NCBI RefSeq assembly: GCF_035594125.1
Contig: NC_087176.1
Location: 19,937,591 to 20,001,590, forward strand
Direction of reading: 5' to 3'
From: Scylla paramamosain
Taxonomy: Eukaryota; Arthropoda; Malacostraca; Decapoda; Portunidae
Length of the DNA stretch: 64,000 nucleotides
The notes under the pieces are model-generated. The model searched no databases, was not told where the DNA came from, and saw nothing but the letters and a program-made list of their open reading frames with translations. Below, piece after piece: positions 48,456 through 61,070 of this stretch. Positions within the stretch are counted from its first letter, which is position 1, and each line of letters begins with the position of its first letter. Both the position numbers and the translations under genes were made by a program.

Positions 48456-49554
48456 AGTGAAAGACCAAATGGATGTTTATCAGTTTGCCTATAAGAAAGA
48501 TAGGTGCGTGGAAGATGCTACGTTATCAATTATAAATTATATACTTCGATTTCTGGAAAATGTAAGCAACAAATCCAGTAAACACTTTGCTAAGGTGTTG
48601 TTCGTTGATTTTTCAAGTGCTTTCAACACAATACAACCTCATGTGTTAATGGAAAAACTTATAAGTCTTAACGTGAGTCCACCACTTGTTCTATGGATAC
48701 GCGAGTTTTTGGTAGGTAGGGTGCAATATGTAAAGTTTAAGGACCAGATCTCTGACTCAATTGTAACAAACACAGGTGCGCCCCAGGGTTGCGTATTGTC
48801 ACCACTACTGTTTTCTCTTTATACAAATGATTGTAGAAGTCAAAATGAGTGTACTAAGATATTCAAATATGCAGATGACACTGCCATTGTCTCTCTCTGT
48901 GTAAATAATGATGTTATTTATAGAGAAGAAATTAACAATTTTAGTACATGGTGCAGGGATAATTTTTTAGAATTAAATGTTAACAAAACTAAGGAGATGA
49001 TTATTGATTTTAGTAAGACTCCCGTACAACATGAACCTTTGGAAATCAATGATGAAACTGTTGAAGTAGTAGAAGAATACAAATACTTAGGAACGATCAT
49101 AGACAATAAACTCAACTTTTCCTCTCACATAGATAAAATATATAAGAAGGCAAACTCAAGGATGTTTTCTGTTAGGAAACTATGCAAGTTAAAAGTTGGT
49201 AGTAAGATAATGGATTTGTTCTACAGTAGTATACTACAATCAGTTTTTTCATTTGCTATATGTTGCTGGTATGGAAATAGTACTGTGGAATCTAAAGGTA
49301 AACTAAGCAAGATAATAAAGAAATGTAGCCGATTAAAAGTAAAAAATACAAAACCATTGTTGGAACTGTATAAACGAGCGGTTATTCAGAGAAGCAATAT
49401 CATAATAAAAGACTCCAGTCACCCATTGCACACATGTTACGAATTGTTACCATCTGGCAGAAGATGGAGATCTGTGCAGGGCCGAACATCTCGGTATAGG
49501 GAGTCGTATGTTCCATCTAGTATCAGGATATTGAATGGGAATCAACAGTTGTAA
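48427..49554 (+). CDS. LINE D ORF, RT palm to C-terminus
   Basis: Reads FLFLEVKDQMDVYQFAYKKD, then ILRFLENVSNKSSKHFAKVL, FVDFSSAFNTIQPHVL, GAPQGCVLSPLLFSLY and the catalytic FKYADDTAI. It ends ...SSIRILNGNQQL. All RT catalytic residues (FVDFSSAF, YADD) are intact. It overlaps the preceding frame at the A6 run, so the two were one protein before a +1 base change, or the base is a sequencing error. Confidence 0.82.
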   Translation: MLLKKFLFLEVKDQMDVYQFAYKKDRCVEDATLSIINYILRFLENVSNKSSKHFAKVLFVDFSSAFNTIQPHVLMEKLISLNVSPPLVLWIREFLVGRVQYVKFKDQISDSIVTNTGAPQGCVLSPLLFSLYTNDCRSQNECTKIFKYADDTAIVSLCVNNDVIYREEINNFSTWCRDNFLELNVNKTKEMIIDFSKTPVQHEPLEINDETVEVVEEYKYLGTIIDNKLNFSSHIDKIYKKANSRMFSVRKLCKLKVGSKIMDLFYSSILQSVFSFAICCWYGNSTVESKGKLSKIIKKCSRLKVKNTKPLLELYKRAVIQRSNIIIKDSSHPLHTCYELLPSGRRWRSVQGRTSRYRESYVPSSIRILNGNQQL

Positions 49555-49740
49555 AAGAAGGCAGCACTCAGGGACATCAGCAATACTTTTAATGTTTTTA
49601 ATATTTTAATGTGTTCTATTTTTGATAGTTTATGATTGAGAATTTAATAGATGTAACTGATAGTTTTAAGAATTTTTATACTTCTATATTTCTCTTTTAT
49701 ACTTTGGCAAGCACAAGACAAATTCTCTGTAAGAGCAATA

Positions 49741-49743
<3 letters not shown>

Positions 49744-49776
<33 letters not shown>
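49744..49776. repeat. (TTA)n tail of LINE D
   Basis: Eleven or so units directly after AGCAATAAAG; abuts the interrupted RT of D'. Confidence 0.95.
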
Positions 49777-51660
49777 CTCACCATTTACAAACAGAGGAGG
49801 GTGATCATATAATGAAGTGCTGTAGTCTACGACCATCTCTTTTGTTTTCTTTACATTTAACTCTAAAAAGTTGCTGCTGCACCAGTCCACAAACTTTTCC
49901 ACCTCCTCTCGGTATGCAGTGTCATCATTACCACACCGACCCACAAGGATAGTATCATCAGCATACTTAAACAAACGGCAGTTCACATCCCGACACACAC
50001 AGTCACTTGTGTATATAGTAAAAAGCATGGGTGACAACACACAACCCTAAGGAGCACCTGTGTTTGTAATGACGACACTCGATTTTGCACCCTGAAAGCT
50101 GACATATTGTGGTCGATGAGTCAAGAAATTATTAATCCATAAAATCAAGTTAGAATTTACGTTCATATTTTTCAATTTAGTCATCATTAGGTGAGGCTGA
50201 ATTGTATTAAAAGCGCTCGAAAAGTCTACAAAGAGGATCCTAGCATAGCGTTTAAAACTGGAGGTATTTCCTTTATCTAAAAAATTTAAAACATAGTCAG
50301 TGAAAGACAGGGTTGCATCCTCAACACACCGGTTTTTGGTATAAGCAAATTGATAATTATCTACGAAATGGGTAGCCTGCTCTAACAATATATATTTAAC
50401 TATTTTTTCAAGACATTTCATGATGACAGATGTTAAAGCTACCGGGCGATAATCATTCTTACACATAGGAGGTGATTTCTTTGGTATCGGTATAACTTCA
50501 GATGTTTTCCATATTGCTGGTATGTAAGCTTCATCAAGTGATTGCTGAAAAATCCTACACAATATTGGAGCTAAAGGTTCCTTACACATTCTCAGGAAAT
50601 TGCCATTGATCTTATCTGGACCTGACACTTTACCTATCTTAATTGATTGTAGACTTTTAAGTACATTTGCCTCTGAAATTACAATTTTTAAGTCGTTTGT
50701 ATTCTGTAGCTGATTGATAATAACAGAAGATTCCTGTGAAAAGACATATTTATCAAATCTGGAATAAAAAACATTGAGTTCATTACAAAAATCTTTAGAA
50801 TTGTTAACAGTGTGATTACCTGCACTTTTTCGCATACCTGTTAACTGCTTAATACCATTCCATGCTGACTTTGTGTCTTTTTTGAACATATTTTCCACCT
50901 TTTGTTTATATCTATCTTTACATACTTTAATTACTGTATCAATTTCCCTTTGAACACTTTTTGCTCCAGTTTTATCATTTATGCCATAACAATATTTTTT
51001 CTTATTTATTAGTTCTTTTAGTTCCTTTGTAACCCATGGTTTGTTATTTGGAAAACATCTAACTTTCTTTGTAGGTACAACATTGCTTATGCAAAAGTGC
51101 AAATAGGAATTTAATACATCCACATTTTTGTCTAGAGAGTCTCTGCTGTCATATAAAATATCAAAATCTGTTGTTTCCATACATCCTAAAAGGGTATCAT
51201 TTACATCTTTGTTCCACGAGTATATTAATTTTTCAACTGGCTTACTACGCTTCAATAATTGTATACTGGCGTAAGCAGACACATATTATGGTCAGAGACG
51301 CCCAATGGCTCTAGTTTCTTGGCCACATAGCTATTTCCAACATTACAAAAGAATGGATCTAATAATTTATCGTCTCTTGTTGGGAAACTTATAAATTGTT
51401 GGAAATGGGGGATACTTTTAAAATTACAGTGATCAAAATCACCTGTTATAATCTTAACGGCATCTGGATCACTATTTTCTATTTTTCTAACCACTTCAGA
51501 TAGAATATTCTCAGCCTCCTTTGCATCAGAACTCGGAGGGATGTATACTACAATAAGATATATTTTGTTAAATTCTCGAGGTAGATAAAAAGGCCTCAGA
51601 GATAGTACTATATACTCAATATTAACATTACAGCATTTCTCGTACATGGAAACAGCACTA
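49777..51660 (-). mobile_element. LINE family D (older copy D'), 5' part
   Basis: Starts 5'-truncated in the endonuclease (CCNVNIEYIVLSLRPFYLPR), runs through GDFDHCNFKSIPHF, LGVSDHNMCLLTP and KPWVTKELKELINKK, then RT (GKVSGPDKINGNFLRMCKEP; FVDFSSAFNTIQPHLMMTKL; YADDTILVG). It has a one-base deletion near 51262, a CAG-to-TAG stop at 50048-50050 in the PQG box, and the younger D insertion at PPLFVNGE. The 51282-50047 frame alone is 411 codons. Confidence 0.85.
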
Positions 51661-51724
51661 CACCATTTGCTATTGAAATGCTGTAATGGTAATATTGAGT
51701 ATATAGTACTATCTCTGAGGCCTT
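51590..51724. repeat. 50-bp inverted repeat (hairpin) at the 5' end of D'
   Basis: The left arm 51590-51639 and right arm 51675-51724 are reverse complements with one mismatch over 50 bp and a 35-bp loop. The right arm is a short inverted copy of family D endonuclease sequence (reads CNGNIEYIVLSLRP on the plus strand). This resembles the 5' inversions made during LINE integration. Confidence 0.88.
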
Positions 51725-52550
51725 GCCTGCGATGGGGTATGATACTCTTGTCTCAGCATGTACTGGATTTTGAGAAAGTCGAGAGTTCGTGTCTTCGATC
51801 GCACAACACCGTTGCTACCACTGTTTCCGTTAATTTTGGCCACTTGTTGTCACCAGTGTTCCAGATGATGTTGACCACACTGTTTCGATGATGTACTTCT
51901 TACCGCTCCGTTGAAATGATCAATGTCTCTGTTGATGATGCTTGGTGTGGTGGTGGCTGCTCTGGAGGACCGCGTAGTAGCTTGATATTGTTGGTAGCGT
52001 GGAGGTCGTGGGTAGTGGTTTGATATTGTTGATTTGTGCGGGCAAAAGACATTCTATAAAAGTTCTTCTAGATTTAATAATGGATAGAATGTACACACAT
52101 GATATCGAGACACAATTGATTACAGACGTGACGATACCGATGTGCTCCTCTCTGAACTGATATGAACTGGACTGAATGTGAACTGATCAAGTCTGACTCT
52201 CTCTGAAGACTCTTGTAAGACTGACTCTCCGAAGACTGACGATCTAGCTACGCGTACATGAAGAATGTACATGGGATGAAGAAATGACCAATGAGATGCT
52301 TGGAAATGGGATGAAGGAACCAATGACAGCGGTCGTTATTTTGACTAATGACCAGGGAGGACGACAGGAACAGGCGATGCAGGTGCTTTCCCTAAGGACT
52401 GGCAGAAGTGTAGGGAAGGAAGGTGTGGTATTATTCCCTTGAGAGGGAGAGAGGAAGAAGAAAGGTTAAAAATCATTCTGGCTGGCCATGTGGGCAAACG
52501 TAGAATGAAATATATAAATGATGAATATATATAAAAAATAATTGTTTCAA

Positions 52551-52552
<2 letters not shown>
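51725..52552. other. Unrecognised stretch
   Basis: About 830 bp without a recognised protein. Part of it (52120-52260) is rich in ACTGA/GACTCTC words (TGAACTGATATGAACTGGAC, AAGACTGACTCTCCGAAGAC). No function is assigned. Confidence 0.35.

Positions 52553-52624
<72 letters not shown>
52553..52624. repeat. (GT)n microsatellite
   Basis: About 36 units. Confidence 0.96.
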
Positions 52625-52627
<3 letters not shown>

Positions 52628-52934
52628 CACGGAAATCATCTAGAGTTCTTTCTTTTCTTCACTTTATTATTTGTAACGTTTCACTTTCACATAAGGCATA
52701 TTCAGGCTAAGACAAATAATTATATTTAGTACAATACAAAAAAATGAAAACAATAAATAAATAAATTAATTAATTAATTAAATAAATGATAAAAAAAAAA
52801 AATAAAGGACACAATAAAAAAAGAAGAAAAAACAAAGAACCGACATATGTATAATGGTAGGTCACATTGTTTACTAAAAAAAAAAAAAAAATTTAATAAA
52901 AAGCAGTAAAGACAATGTATGGAGCAACCTTTCC

Positions 52935-54415
52935 TTCTTGCTGGAAGTTTGCCTACATTCAACCTGCTCCTAAAAAGTGTGACCGTTCTAATCCCTCAAA
53001 CTACCGTCCTATTGCTTTAATTTCCTGCCTATCTAAAGTTTTTTAAACTATCCTCTACAGGAAGATTCTTAAACATCTATCACTTCATAACCTTCTATCT
53101 GATCGCCAGTATGGGTTCCATCAAGGCCGCTCTACTAGTGATCTTCTGGCTTTCCTTACTGAGTCTTGGTCATCCTCTTTTAGAGATTTTGGTGAAACTT
53201 TTGCTGTTGCCTTGGACAAATCAAAAGCTTTCGATAGAGTCTGGCACAAAGCTTTCATTTCCAAACTACCCTCCTACGGTTTCTATCCTTCTCTCTGTAA
53301 CTTCATCTCAAGTTTCCTTTCTGACCGTTCTATTGCTGCTGTGGTAGACGGTCACTGTTCTTCTCCTAAATCTATTAACAGTGGTGTTCCTCAGGATTCT
53401 GTCCTGTCACCCACTCTCTTCTTATTATTAATTAATGATCTTCTAAACCAAACTTCTTGTCCTATCCAGTCCTACGCTGATGATACCACCCTGCACTTTT
53501 CCACGTCTTTTCATAGACGTCCAACCCTTCAGGAGGTAAACATTTCACGCAGGGAGGCCACAGAACGCTTGACTTCTGATCTTTCTAATATTTCTGATTG
53601 GGGCAGAGCAAACTTGGTATTGTTCAATGCCTCAAAAACTCAATTCCTCCATCTATCAACTCGACACAACCTTCCAGACAACTATCCCCTCTTCTTCAGT
53701 GACACTCAACTGTCCCCCTCTTCTACACTGAACATCCTCAGTCTGTCCTTTACTTATAATCTGAACTGGAAACTTTACATCTCATCTCTAGCTAAAACAG
53801 CTTCTATGAAGTTAGGTGTTCTGAAATGTCTCCGCCAGTTTTTCTCACCCCCCCCAACCGGCTAACTCTGTACAAGGGCCTTATCCGTCCATGTATGGAG
53901 TATGCTTCACATGTCTGGGGGCTTCCACTCATACCGCTCTTCTAGACAGGGTAGAATCAACAGCTTTTCGTCTCATCAACTCATTTCCTTCAACTGACTG
54001 TCTTCAGCCTCTCTCTCACCGCCGCAATGTTGCATCTCTAGGTATCTTCTACCGCTATTTTCATGCTAACTGTTCTTCTGATCTTGCTAACTGCATGCCT
54101 CCCCTCCTCCCGCGGCCTCGCTGCACAAGACTTTTTTCTTTCTCTCACCCCTATTCTGTCCACCTCTCCAGTGCAAGAGTTAACCAGTATTCTCAATCAT
54201 TCATCCCTTTCTCTGGTAAACTCTGGAACTCCCTGCCTGCTTCTGTATTTCCACCTTCCTATGACTTAGATTCCTTCAAGAGGGAGGTTTCAAGACATCC
54301 TTCATTTTTTTGCTACCGGTTTGGGGCCTTTTCTGGGACTGGCATCTCAGTGGGTTTTTTTTTTTTTTTTTGCCCTTGGCCAGGGTCTCCTACATAAAAA
54401 AAATAATAAATAAAT
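52935..54415 (+). mobile_element. 5'-truncated LINE family A (copy A4), best-preserved RT
   Basis: CTTGCTGGAAGTTTGCCTAC begins the RT. Continuous frames read SKAFDRVWHKAFISKLPSYG, then LSDRSIAAVVDGHCSSPKSI and YADDTTLHFSTSFHRRPTLQ. The YADD box is intact. The PQG box reads PQDSVLSP, a G-to-D change. The thumb region is in the next frame (FRLINSFPSTDCLQPLSHRR) after a break in a C7 run near 53855. It ends TACATAAAAAAAATAATAAA. Confidence 0.86.
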
Positions 54416-54444
54416 AAATAAATGAATGAATGTATGCATATACG

Positions 54445-54450
<6 letters not shown>

Positions 54451-54484
<34 letters not shown>
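54451..54484. repeat. (GT)n microsatellite
   Basis: About 17 units, 50 bp after the tail of LINE A4. Confidence 0.93.
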
Positions 54485-54488
<4 letters not shown>

Positions 54489-54924
54489 CATTTATATACA
54501 TATGTATGTATCAGAAACATGCCGTCTAGGTAGGCAATAAAATAGTTCAGTAATCTAGGAAAATTATGAAAGTTGCTCTGATTATTATGTATACAGTGCA
54601 TTTTTTTTTCTTTTTGGAGGTTAGGTAAGCAAAATTCGCCCCTCTCTTTCAATCTCAGTATGTAAGCTACAAATAGAGGTATTCCACGTGCTGCATACAG
54701 TTTTTCAATACCTTGTTTTTATGTGTTATAATGACAAAAGTAAATCTGACCAACTCAATCGCTTGGCATCTTTCGTGGAATGTGATTACGCCATTGTGTT
54801 TCGCTTATTTTTTAATTTTTTTATTAAATTTTTTTCTTCAATTTGTCCATTTACATTTATATTGTAAATATAAAAGTAAATGCGCAAATAGGGAAGAAAA
54901 GCAGGAAGAGATAAAGACAGAAAA

Positions 54925-54927
<3 letters not shown>

Positions 54928-55013
<86 letters not shown>
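54928..55013. repeat. (GA)n microsatellite
   Basis: About 43 units. Confidence 0.96.
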
Positions 55014-55015
<2 letters not shown>

Positions 55016-55292
55016 AATCTGGCGAATGTGGACACCCAGTTATGTAGGGTAAGGATTTTTTTTTTATTTGCTACAATTCCCTTTAGAGCACCATATTAAA
55101 AAGATTATCATTTGCAAGAATAGAAATATGAGTACATCATGACCTAGTCCGATTGGTACTAGTCCTTTCAGGGAAGTTTAGCAAGCAAAATTAATAAAAT
55201 GTCAATACAGCTTGTATGAGTAGTATGAGGCGGGAGGCTGTGTATCACACCCCTATCACCAACTACCTATCCTGAGTAATTACTGACGGCAC

Positions 55293-55914
<622 letters not shown>

Positions 55915-56141
55915 TGTAACGCGAGTTTCTGTAAATACTGAAAGAGGTGAAAGAACGTGTAATTCTAAGTAGAAAATGTTCTATACATATATGTATTTTA
56001 AGGCTTTGCTTACCCGTCAGAGGAGATGAAATTGTATGGGACTCACAGGTGTATTATGCGTGTAGCTATGAGGTGACGGACACACGGTTGCATTGTCGCA
56101 GCCTCGGAGGTGCCACTTGCTCAAATTACGAATGGTTTATT

Positions 56142-56142
56142 T

Positions 56143-56177
<35 letters not shown>

Positions 56178-56232
56178 TTATTATTATTATTATTTATTTT
56201 TTTATTTATTTATTTATTTTTTTATTTTTTTT
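56142..56232. repeat. (TTTA)n/(TTA)n region
   Basis: TTTA and TTA units with T-runs, the latter part ending in TTTTTTGCAG. Confidence 0.9.
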
Positions 56233-56289
56233 GCAGACTGTGGATTATTGCAATATCTTGTAACAAGACAAAAACAGTATTTACCAAAA

Positions 56290-56920
56290 GCATTACACAG
56301 CACCATTATTGAGGTGATTAAATTATTCCTCTAAAATGATACGTGGCATCATTTAAAGCGAGGGAGGACGGGGGAGCGAGTCTAAGCGACCTTGAAAACA
56401 GCTGTGTGATGATGCCAAGTAACATTTTTTTTATGAGTCTCTCTTCACCTTCACACTGAATGTGCTGCAGAATATGTGCATTATTGTTTAGTATGTAATG
56501 TTATTGTTATTTTTTTTTATTGTTGTTGAATGTATAGCATTTTATTATGGAAAATAGATGTTGAAATTTGACAATTAATAATATATGTTGCTCTTTGTAG
56601 CTTATTGTATTAACAAATAGTGTGCCATTCTATATAACATTATTGGGATAATATTACATGCTCCATTATTAGTAAATGATTACTAAACGAAATTTCGCCA
56701 TAAAATCACTTGACAATTACGATTACTATAGAACACTGCTGCTCAAAATTAATGTCATTACTATACATCACGAAAGTATACGAATACTATGCAAAATTAT
56801 TTTACGAAACTATTAACATACGATTACTGTATAAACGAATAGACAAATAAATAAACAAATAAATAAATAAATACATAAATAAATAGTAAACAGAAAAAGA
56901 GATATAAGAAGAAAGAATTG
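56290..56920. other. AT-rich stretch, nothing recognised
   Basis: No frame or motif of note; AAATAAATA runs near 56845-56885 precede the minisatellite. Confidence 0.4.
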
Positions 56921-56924
56921 GAAG

Positions 56925-58560
56925 ATTTGGCCAGGGGAGATTCGGCCGTAGTCAGGATTGGCCAGGAGAGGTTCAGTCGTTGTCAAGATTGGCCAGGGGA
57001 GATTTGGCCATCACCAGGGTTGTCCATTAGAGATTCAGTCATCATCAGAATTGGCCAAGGGAGATTTCACCGTCGCCAAGATTGTTCATTAGAGATTTAG
57101 TCGTTGTCAGGATTGGCCAGGGAAGGTTCAGTCGTCTCAGGATTGGCCAGGGGAGATTTGGCCGTCGCCAGGATTGTCCATTAGAGATTCAGTCGTCGTC
57201 AGGATTGGCCAGGGGAGATTTGGCCATTGCCAGGGTTGTCCATTAAAAATTCGGTCATCGTCAGGATTGGCCAGGGGAGATTTGGCCGTTGCCAGGGTTG
57301 TCCATTAGATATTCAGTCGTCATCAGGATTGGCCAGGGGAGATTTGGCCGTTTCCAGGGTTGTCCATTAGATATTCAGTCGTCTTCAGGATTGGCCAGGG
57401 GAAGATTTGGCCGTCGCCAGGATTATCCATTAGAGATTCAGTCGTCATCAGGATTGGCCAGGGGAGATTTGGCCGTTGCCAGGGTTGTCCATTAAAAATT
57501 CGGTTGTTGTCAGGATTGGCCAGGGGAGATTTGGCAGTGGCCAGGGTTGTCTATTAGAGATTCAGTCGCCGTCAGGATTGGCCAGAGGAGATTTGGCCAT
57601 CGCCAGGGTTGTCCATTAGAGATTCAGTAGATTTGGCCGTTGCCAGGGTTGTCCATTAGATATTCAGTTGTCATCAGGATTGGCCAGGGGAGATTTGGCC
57701 GTTGCCAGGGTTGTCCATTACAGATTCGTTCGTCGTCAGGATTGGCCAGGGGAGATTTGGCCGTCGCCAGGGTTGTCCATTAGAGATTCAGTTGTCATCA
57801 GGATTGGCCAGGGGAGATTTGGCCATCGCCAGGGTTGTCCATTAGATATTCAGTTGTCATCAGGATTGGCCAGGGGAGATTTGGCCATCGCCAGGGTTGT
57901 CCATTAGAGATTCAGTTGTCATCAGGATTGGCCAGGGGAGATTTGGCCGTTGCCAGGGTTGTCCATTACAGATTCGGTCGTCGTCAGGATTGGCCAGGGG
58001 AGATTTGGCCGTCGCCAGGGTTGTCCATTAGAGATTCGGTCGTCGTCAGGATTGGCCAGGGGAGATTTGGCTGTTGCCAGGGTTGTCCATTAGATATTCA
58101 GTCGTCGTCAGGATTGGCCAGGGGAGATTTGGCCGTTGCCAGGGTTGTCCATTAGATATTCAGTCGTCGTCAGGATTGGCCAGGGGAGATTTGGCCATCG
58201 CCAGGGTTGTCCATTAGATATTCAGTTGTCATCAGGATTGGCCAGGGGAGATTTGGCCGTTGCCAGGGTTGTCCATTAGAAATTTGGTCGTCGTCAGGAT
58301 TGGCCAGGGGAGATTTGGCCGTTGCCAGGGTTGTCCATTAGAGATTCGGTCGTCGTTAGGATTGGCCAGGAGAGGTACAGTCGTCATCAGGGTTGGCCAG
58401 GAAAGATTTGGCCGTCGCCAGGATTGTCCATTAGAGATTCAGTCGTCGTCAAGATTGGCCAGGAGAGATTTGACCATGGTGATTCGGTCGCCATCAGGAT
58501 TGGCCAAGGAATCGTCAGGATTGGCCAGGGGAGATATGGCCAGGATAGGTCATGTCAGGT
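56925..58560. repeat. 62-bp minisatellite, about 25 units
   Basis: The unit is near GGATTGGCCAGGGGAGATTT, GGCCGTCGCCAGGGTTGTCC, ATTAGAGATTCAGTCGTCRT, CA. From about 57678 to 58360 the core recurs every 62 bp; the edges are more degenerate and one unit is truncated near 57625. Because 62 is not a multiple of 3 and the unit has no plus-strand stop, all three plus frames are open. The resulting ORFs are not taken as genes. Confidence 0.93.
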
Positions 58561-58565
58561 CAGTT

Positions 58566-59009
58566 GTCTCAGCCAATGGGTTCTGTTTGTTTCATCATCA
58601 GGAACAGTCCGAAGGAGTCATCTTCTTCGAACTGCCCCGCAATAAAGTGGACAGCGGAGGGTTCCTCACCGTATAGTTCGCCAATGACGAACTGAACGAC
58701 GAGCGATTCTCCATCGTAATATTCTCCAGTGTAATATTCGCCTAGATGATATTCGCCAGTGGGAGACTGGCCATTAATCTCAGGCATAGGAATTTTGGCC
58801 AATGGTGCTTTGGCCATGGGAACCCTCTGGACAGGGTGCTCCAGCACGGGCGAGGCGCCCTGCCCCTGTGCTGCTTTTCGTTTGGCGGCCCACCGCCGAG
58901 CCTGCTCCCGGCCCCACCGGGCGGCTTCGGCCCGGCACCGAGCCACTCGTTCTTGTACCTTAGTGTGTTGCACGTTGCTGTAATCGAATTTCTCGCCGTA
59001 TAGAACCAT
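58566..59009 (-). CDS. Hypothetical GC-rich ORF, 146 codons from ATG
   Basis: Unrecognised protein. It starts MVLYGEKFDYSNVQHTKVQE, then has a strongly basic, alanine/arginine-rich stretch (RAEAARWGREQARRWAAKRK). It continues with PMAKAPLAKIPMPEINGQSP, an acidic glycine/tyrosine repeat (GEYHLGEYYTGEYYDGE) and ends FLMMKQTEPIG. The 5' half is notably richer in G+C than anything nearby. The DNA coding MAKAPLAKIP...INGQSPTGE resembles the reverse complement of the adjacent 62-bp repeat unit (ACGGCCAAATCTCCCCTGGC), so the minisatellite may have grown from this region. It could be a retro-element gag remnant, a gene fragment, or a chance ORF. Confidence 0.35.
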
Positions 59010-60105
<1,096 letters not shown>

Positions 60106-60231
60106 GAATGAATAACAATAAATAAATGATAGATTAAAAAAATAATAATCAATATTTTAAAAAAGAATGAAAAGAAAGTGCGGAGTGACACGTGAGAACA
60201 TGTTGCGCTGCACTGAGGAATTGCAGTGAAC

Positions 60232-60450
60232 GGAAACTTCACATCTCATCTCTAGCTAAAACAGGTTCTATGAACTTAGGTGTTCTGAGTCGTCTCTGCC
60301 AGTTTTTTCTCCCCACCCCCTTACCAGCAGCTCACTCTGTACAGGGGCCTTATCCGCCTATGTATAGAGTATGCTTCACATGTATAGGGGGTTACACATA
60401 TACGATTCTTTTAGACAAAGTGGAATCAGATGTTTTTTGTCATAGCAACT

Positions 60451-60523
<73 letters not shown>

Positions 60524-60875
60524 ATGTTGTATCTCTTGCTATCTTCTACCGCTATTTTTATGCTAACTGCTCTTCTGATCGTGCTAACTGCATGCCTCCC
60601 CTCCTCCCACGGCTTCGCCGTCCACCTCTCTAATGCATGCAAGAGTTAACCAGTATTCTCTATCATTCATCCCTTTCTCCGGTAAACTCTGGAACTCCCT
60701 TTCTACTTCTGTATTTCCTCCTTCCTATTTTCAAGCGGGAGATTTTAAGACACTTATCCTTTAATTTTTGAAGACCACTTTTTGACTGCTCGGAGACCGG
60801 CACCTCAGTGGCGTTTTTTAATTATAATCTTGTTGTCCTTGGCTGGTGCCCCTCCTTCATAAAAAAAAAAAAAAG
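60232..60875 (+). mobile_element. LINE family A 3' fragment (copy A6) with internal (CT)n
   Basis: Begins GGAAACTTCACATCTCATCT, the point where A5 stops, and runs to GTGCCCCTCCTTCATAAAAA. A (CT)n of about 70 bp at 60452-60520 replaces part of the coding region between ATAGCAACTG and GCAATGTTG. Confidence 0.75.
60452..60520. repeat. (CT)n inside LINE A6
   Basis: About 34 units inserted within or replacing LINE coding sequence. Confidence 0.95.
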
Positions 60876-61022
60876 AAATATTGTAACGAAAAGGGAGGAA
60901 ACGGACAGAAAGGTGCAGTAGGTGAGAGGGAAGGGAAGGAGAAAGGGAGGGAGGCACGCTGGGTCAACACCTCGCGGCTCTAGTTTCGGGAACGCGAATT
61001 TACTCAACCTTCACGAATACTG

Positions 61023-61024
<2 letters not shown>

Positions 61025-61067
<43 letters not shown>
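61025..61067. repeat. (GT)n microsatellite
   Basis: About 21 units. Confidence 0.95.

Positions 61068-61070
<3 letters not shown>

Larger units (their letters stand above)
46502..49776 (+). mobile_element. LINE family D, nearly intact, nested in D'
   Basis: A Rex1/CR1-like element, by recollection of fish and crustacean relatives. A 5' segment with a basic region (NNKRRGRRGGVRVRCRRRGA) leads into endonuclease (GNVRSVRNKFDELSALCKWN, SIICLTETWL, LIAGDFNGSKF, LGLSDHEMCLL), then RT (NKAAGPDRVSAKVVS; FVDFSSAFNTIQPHVLMEKL; TGAPQGCVLSPLLFSLYTND; FKYADDTAIV) and C-terminal LPSGRRWRSVQGRTSRYRES. The 3' end AGCAATAAAG is followed by (TTA)n. Only one frame break is visible. Confidence 0.88.

Noticed and set aside
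57289..58155. Plus-strand frames across the 62-bp repeat (RIGQGRFG / SSGLARGDLAV)
   Set aside because: All three frames are open simply because the unit has no stop; nothing suggests translation.
56925..58560. CRISPR-like array
   Set aside because: Unit is continuous with no conserved-repeat/variable-spacer structure, and the host is a eukaryote.
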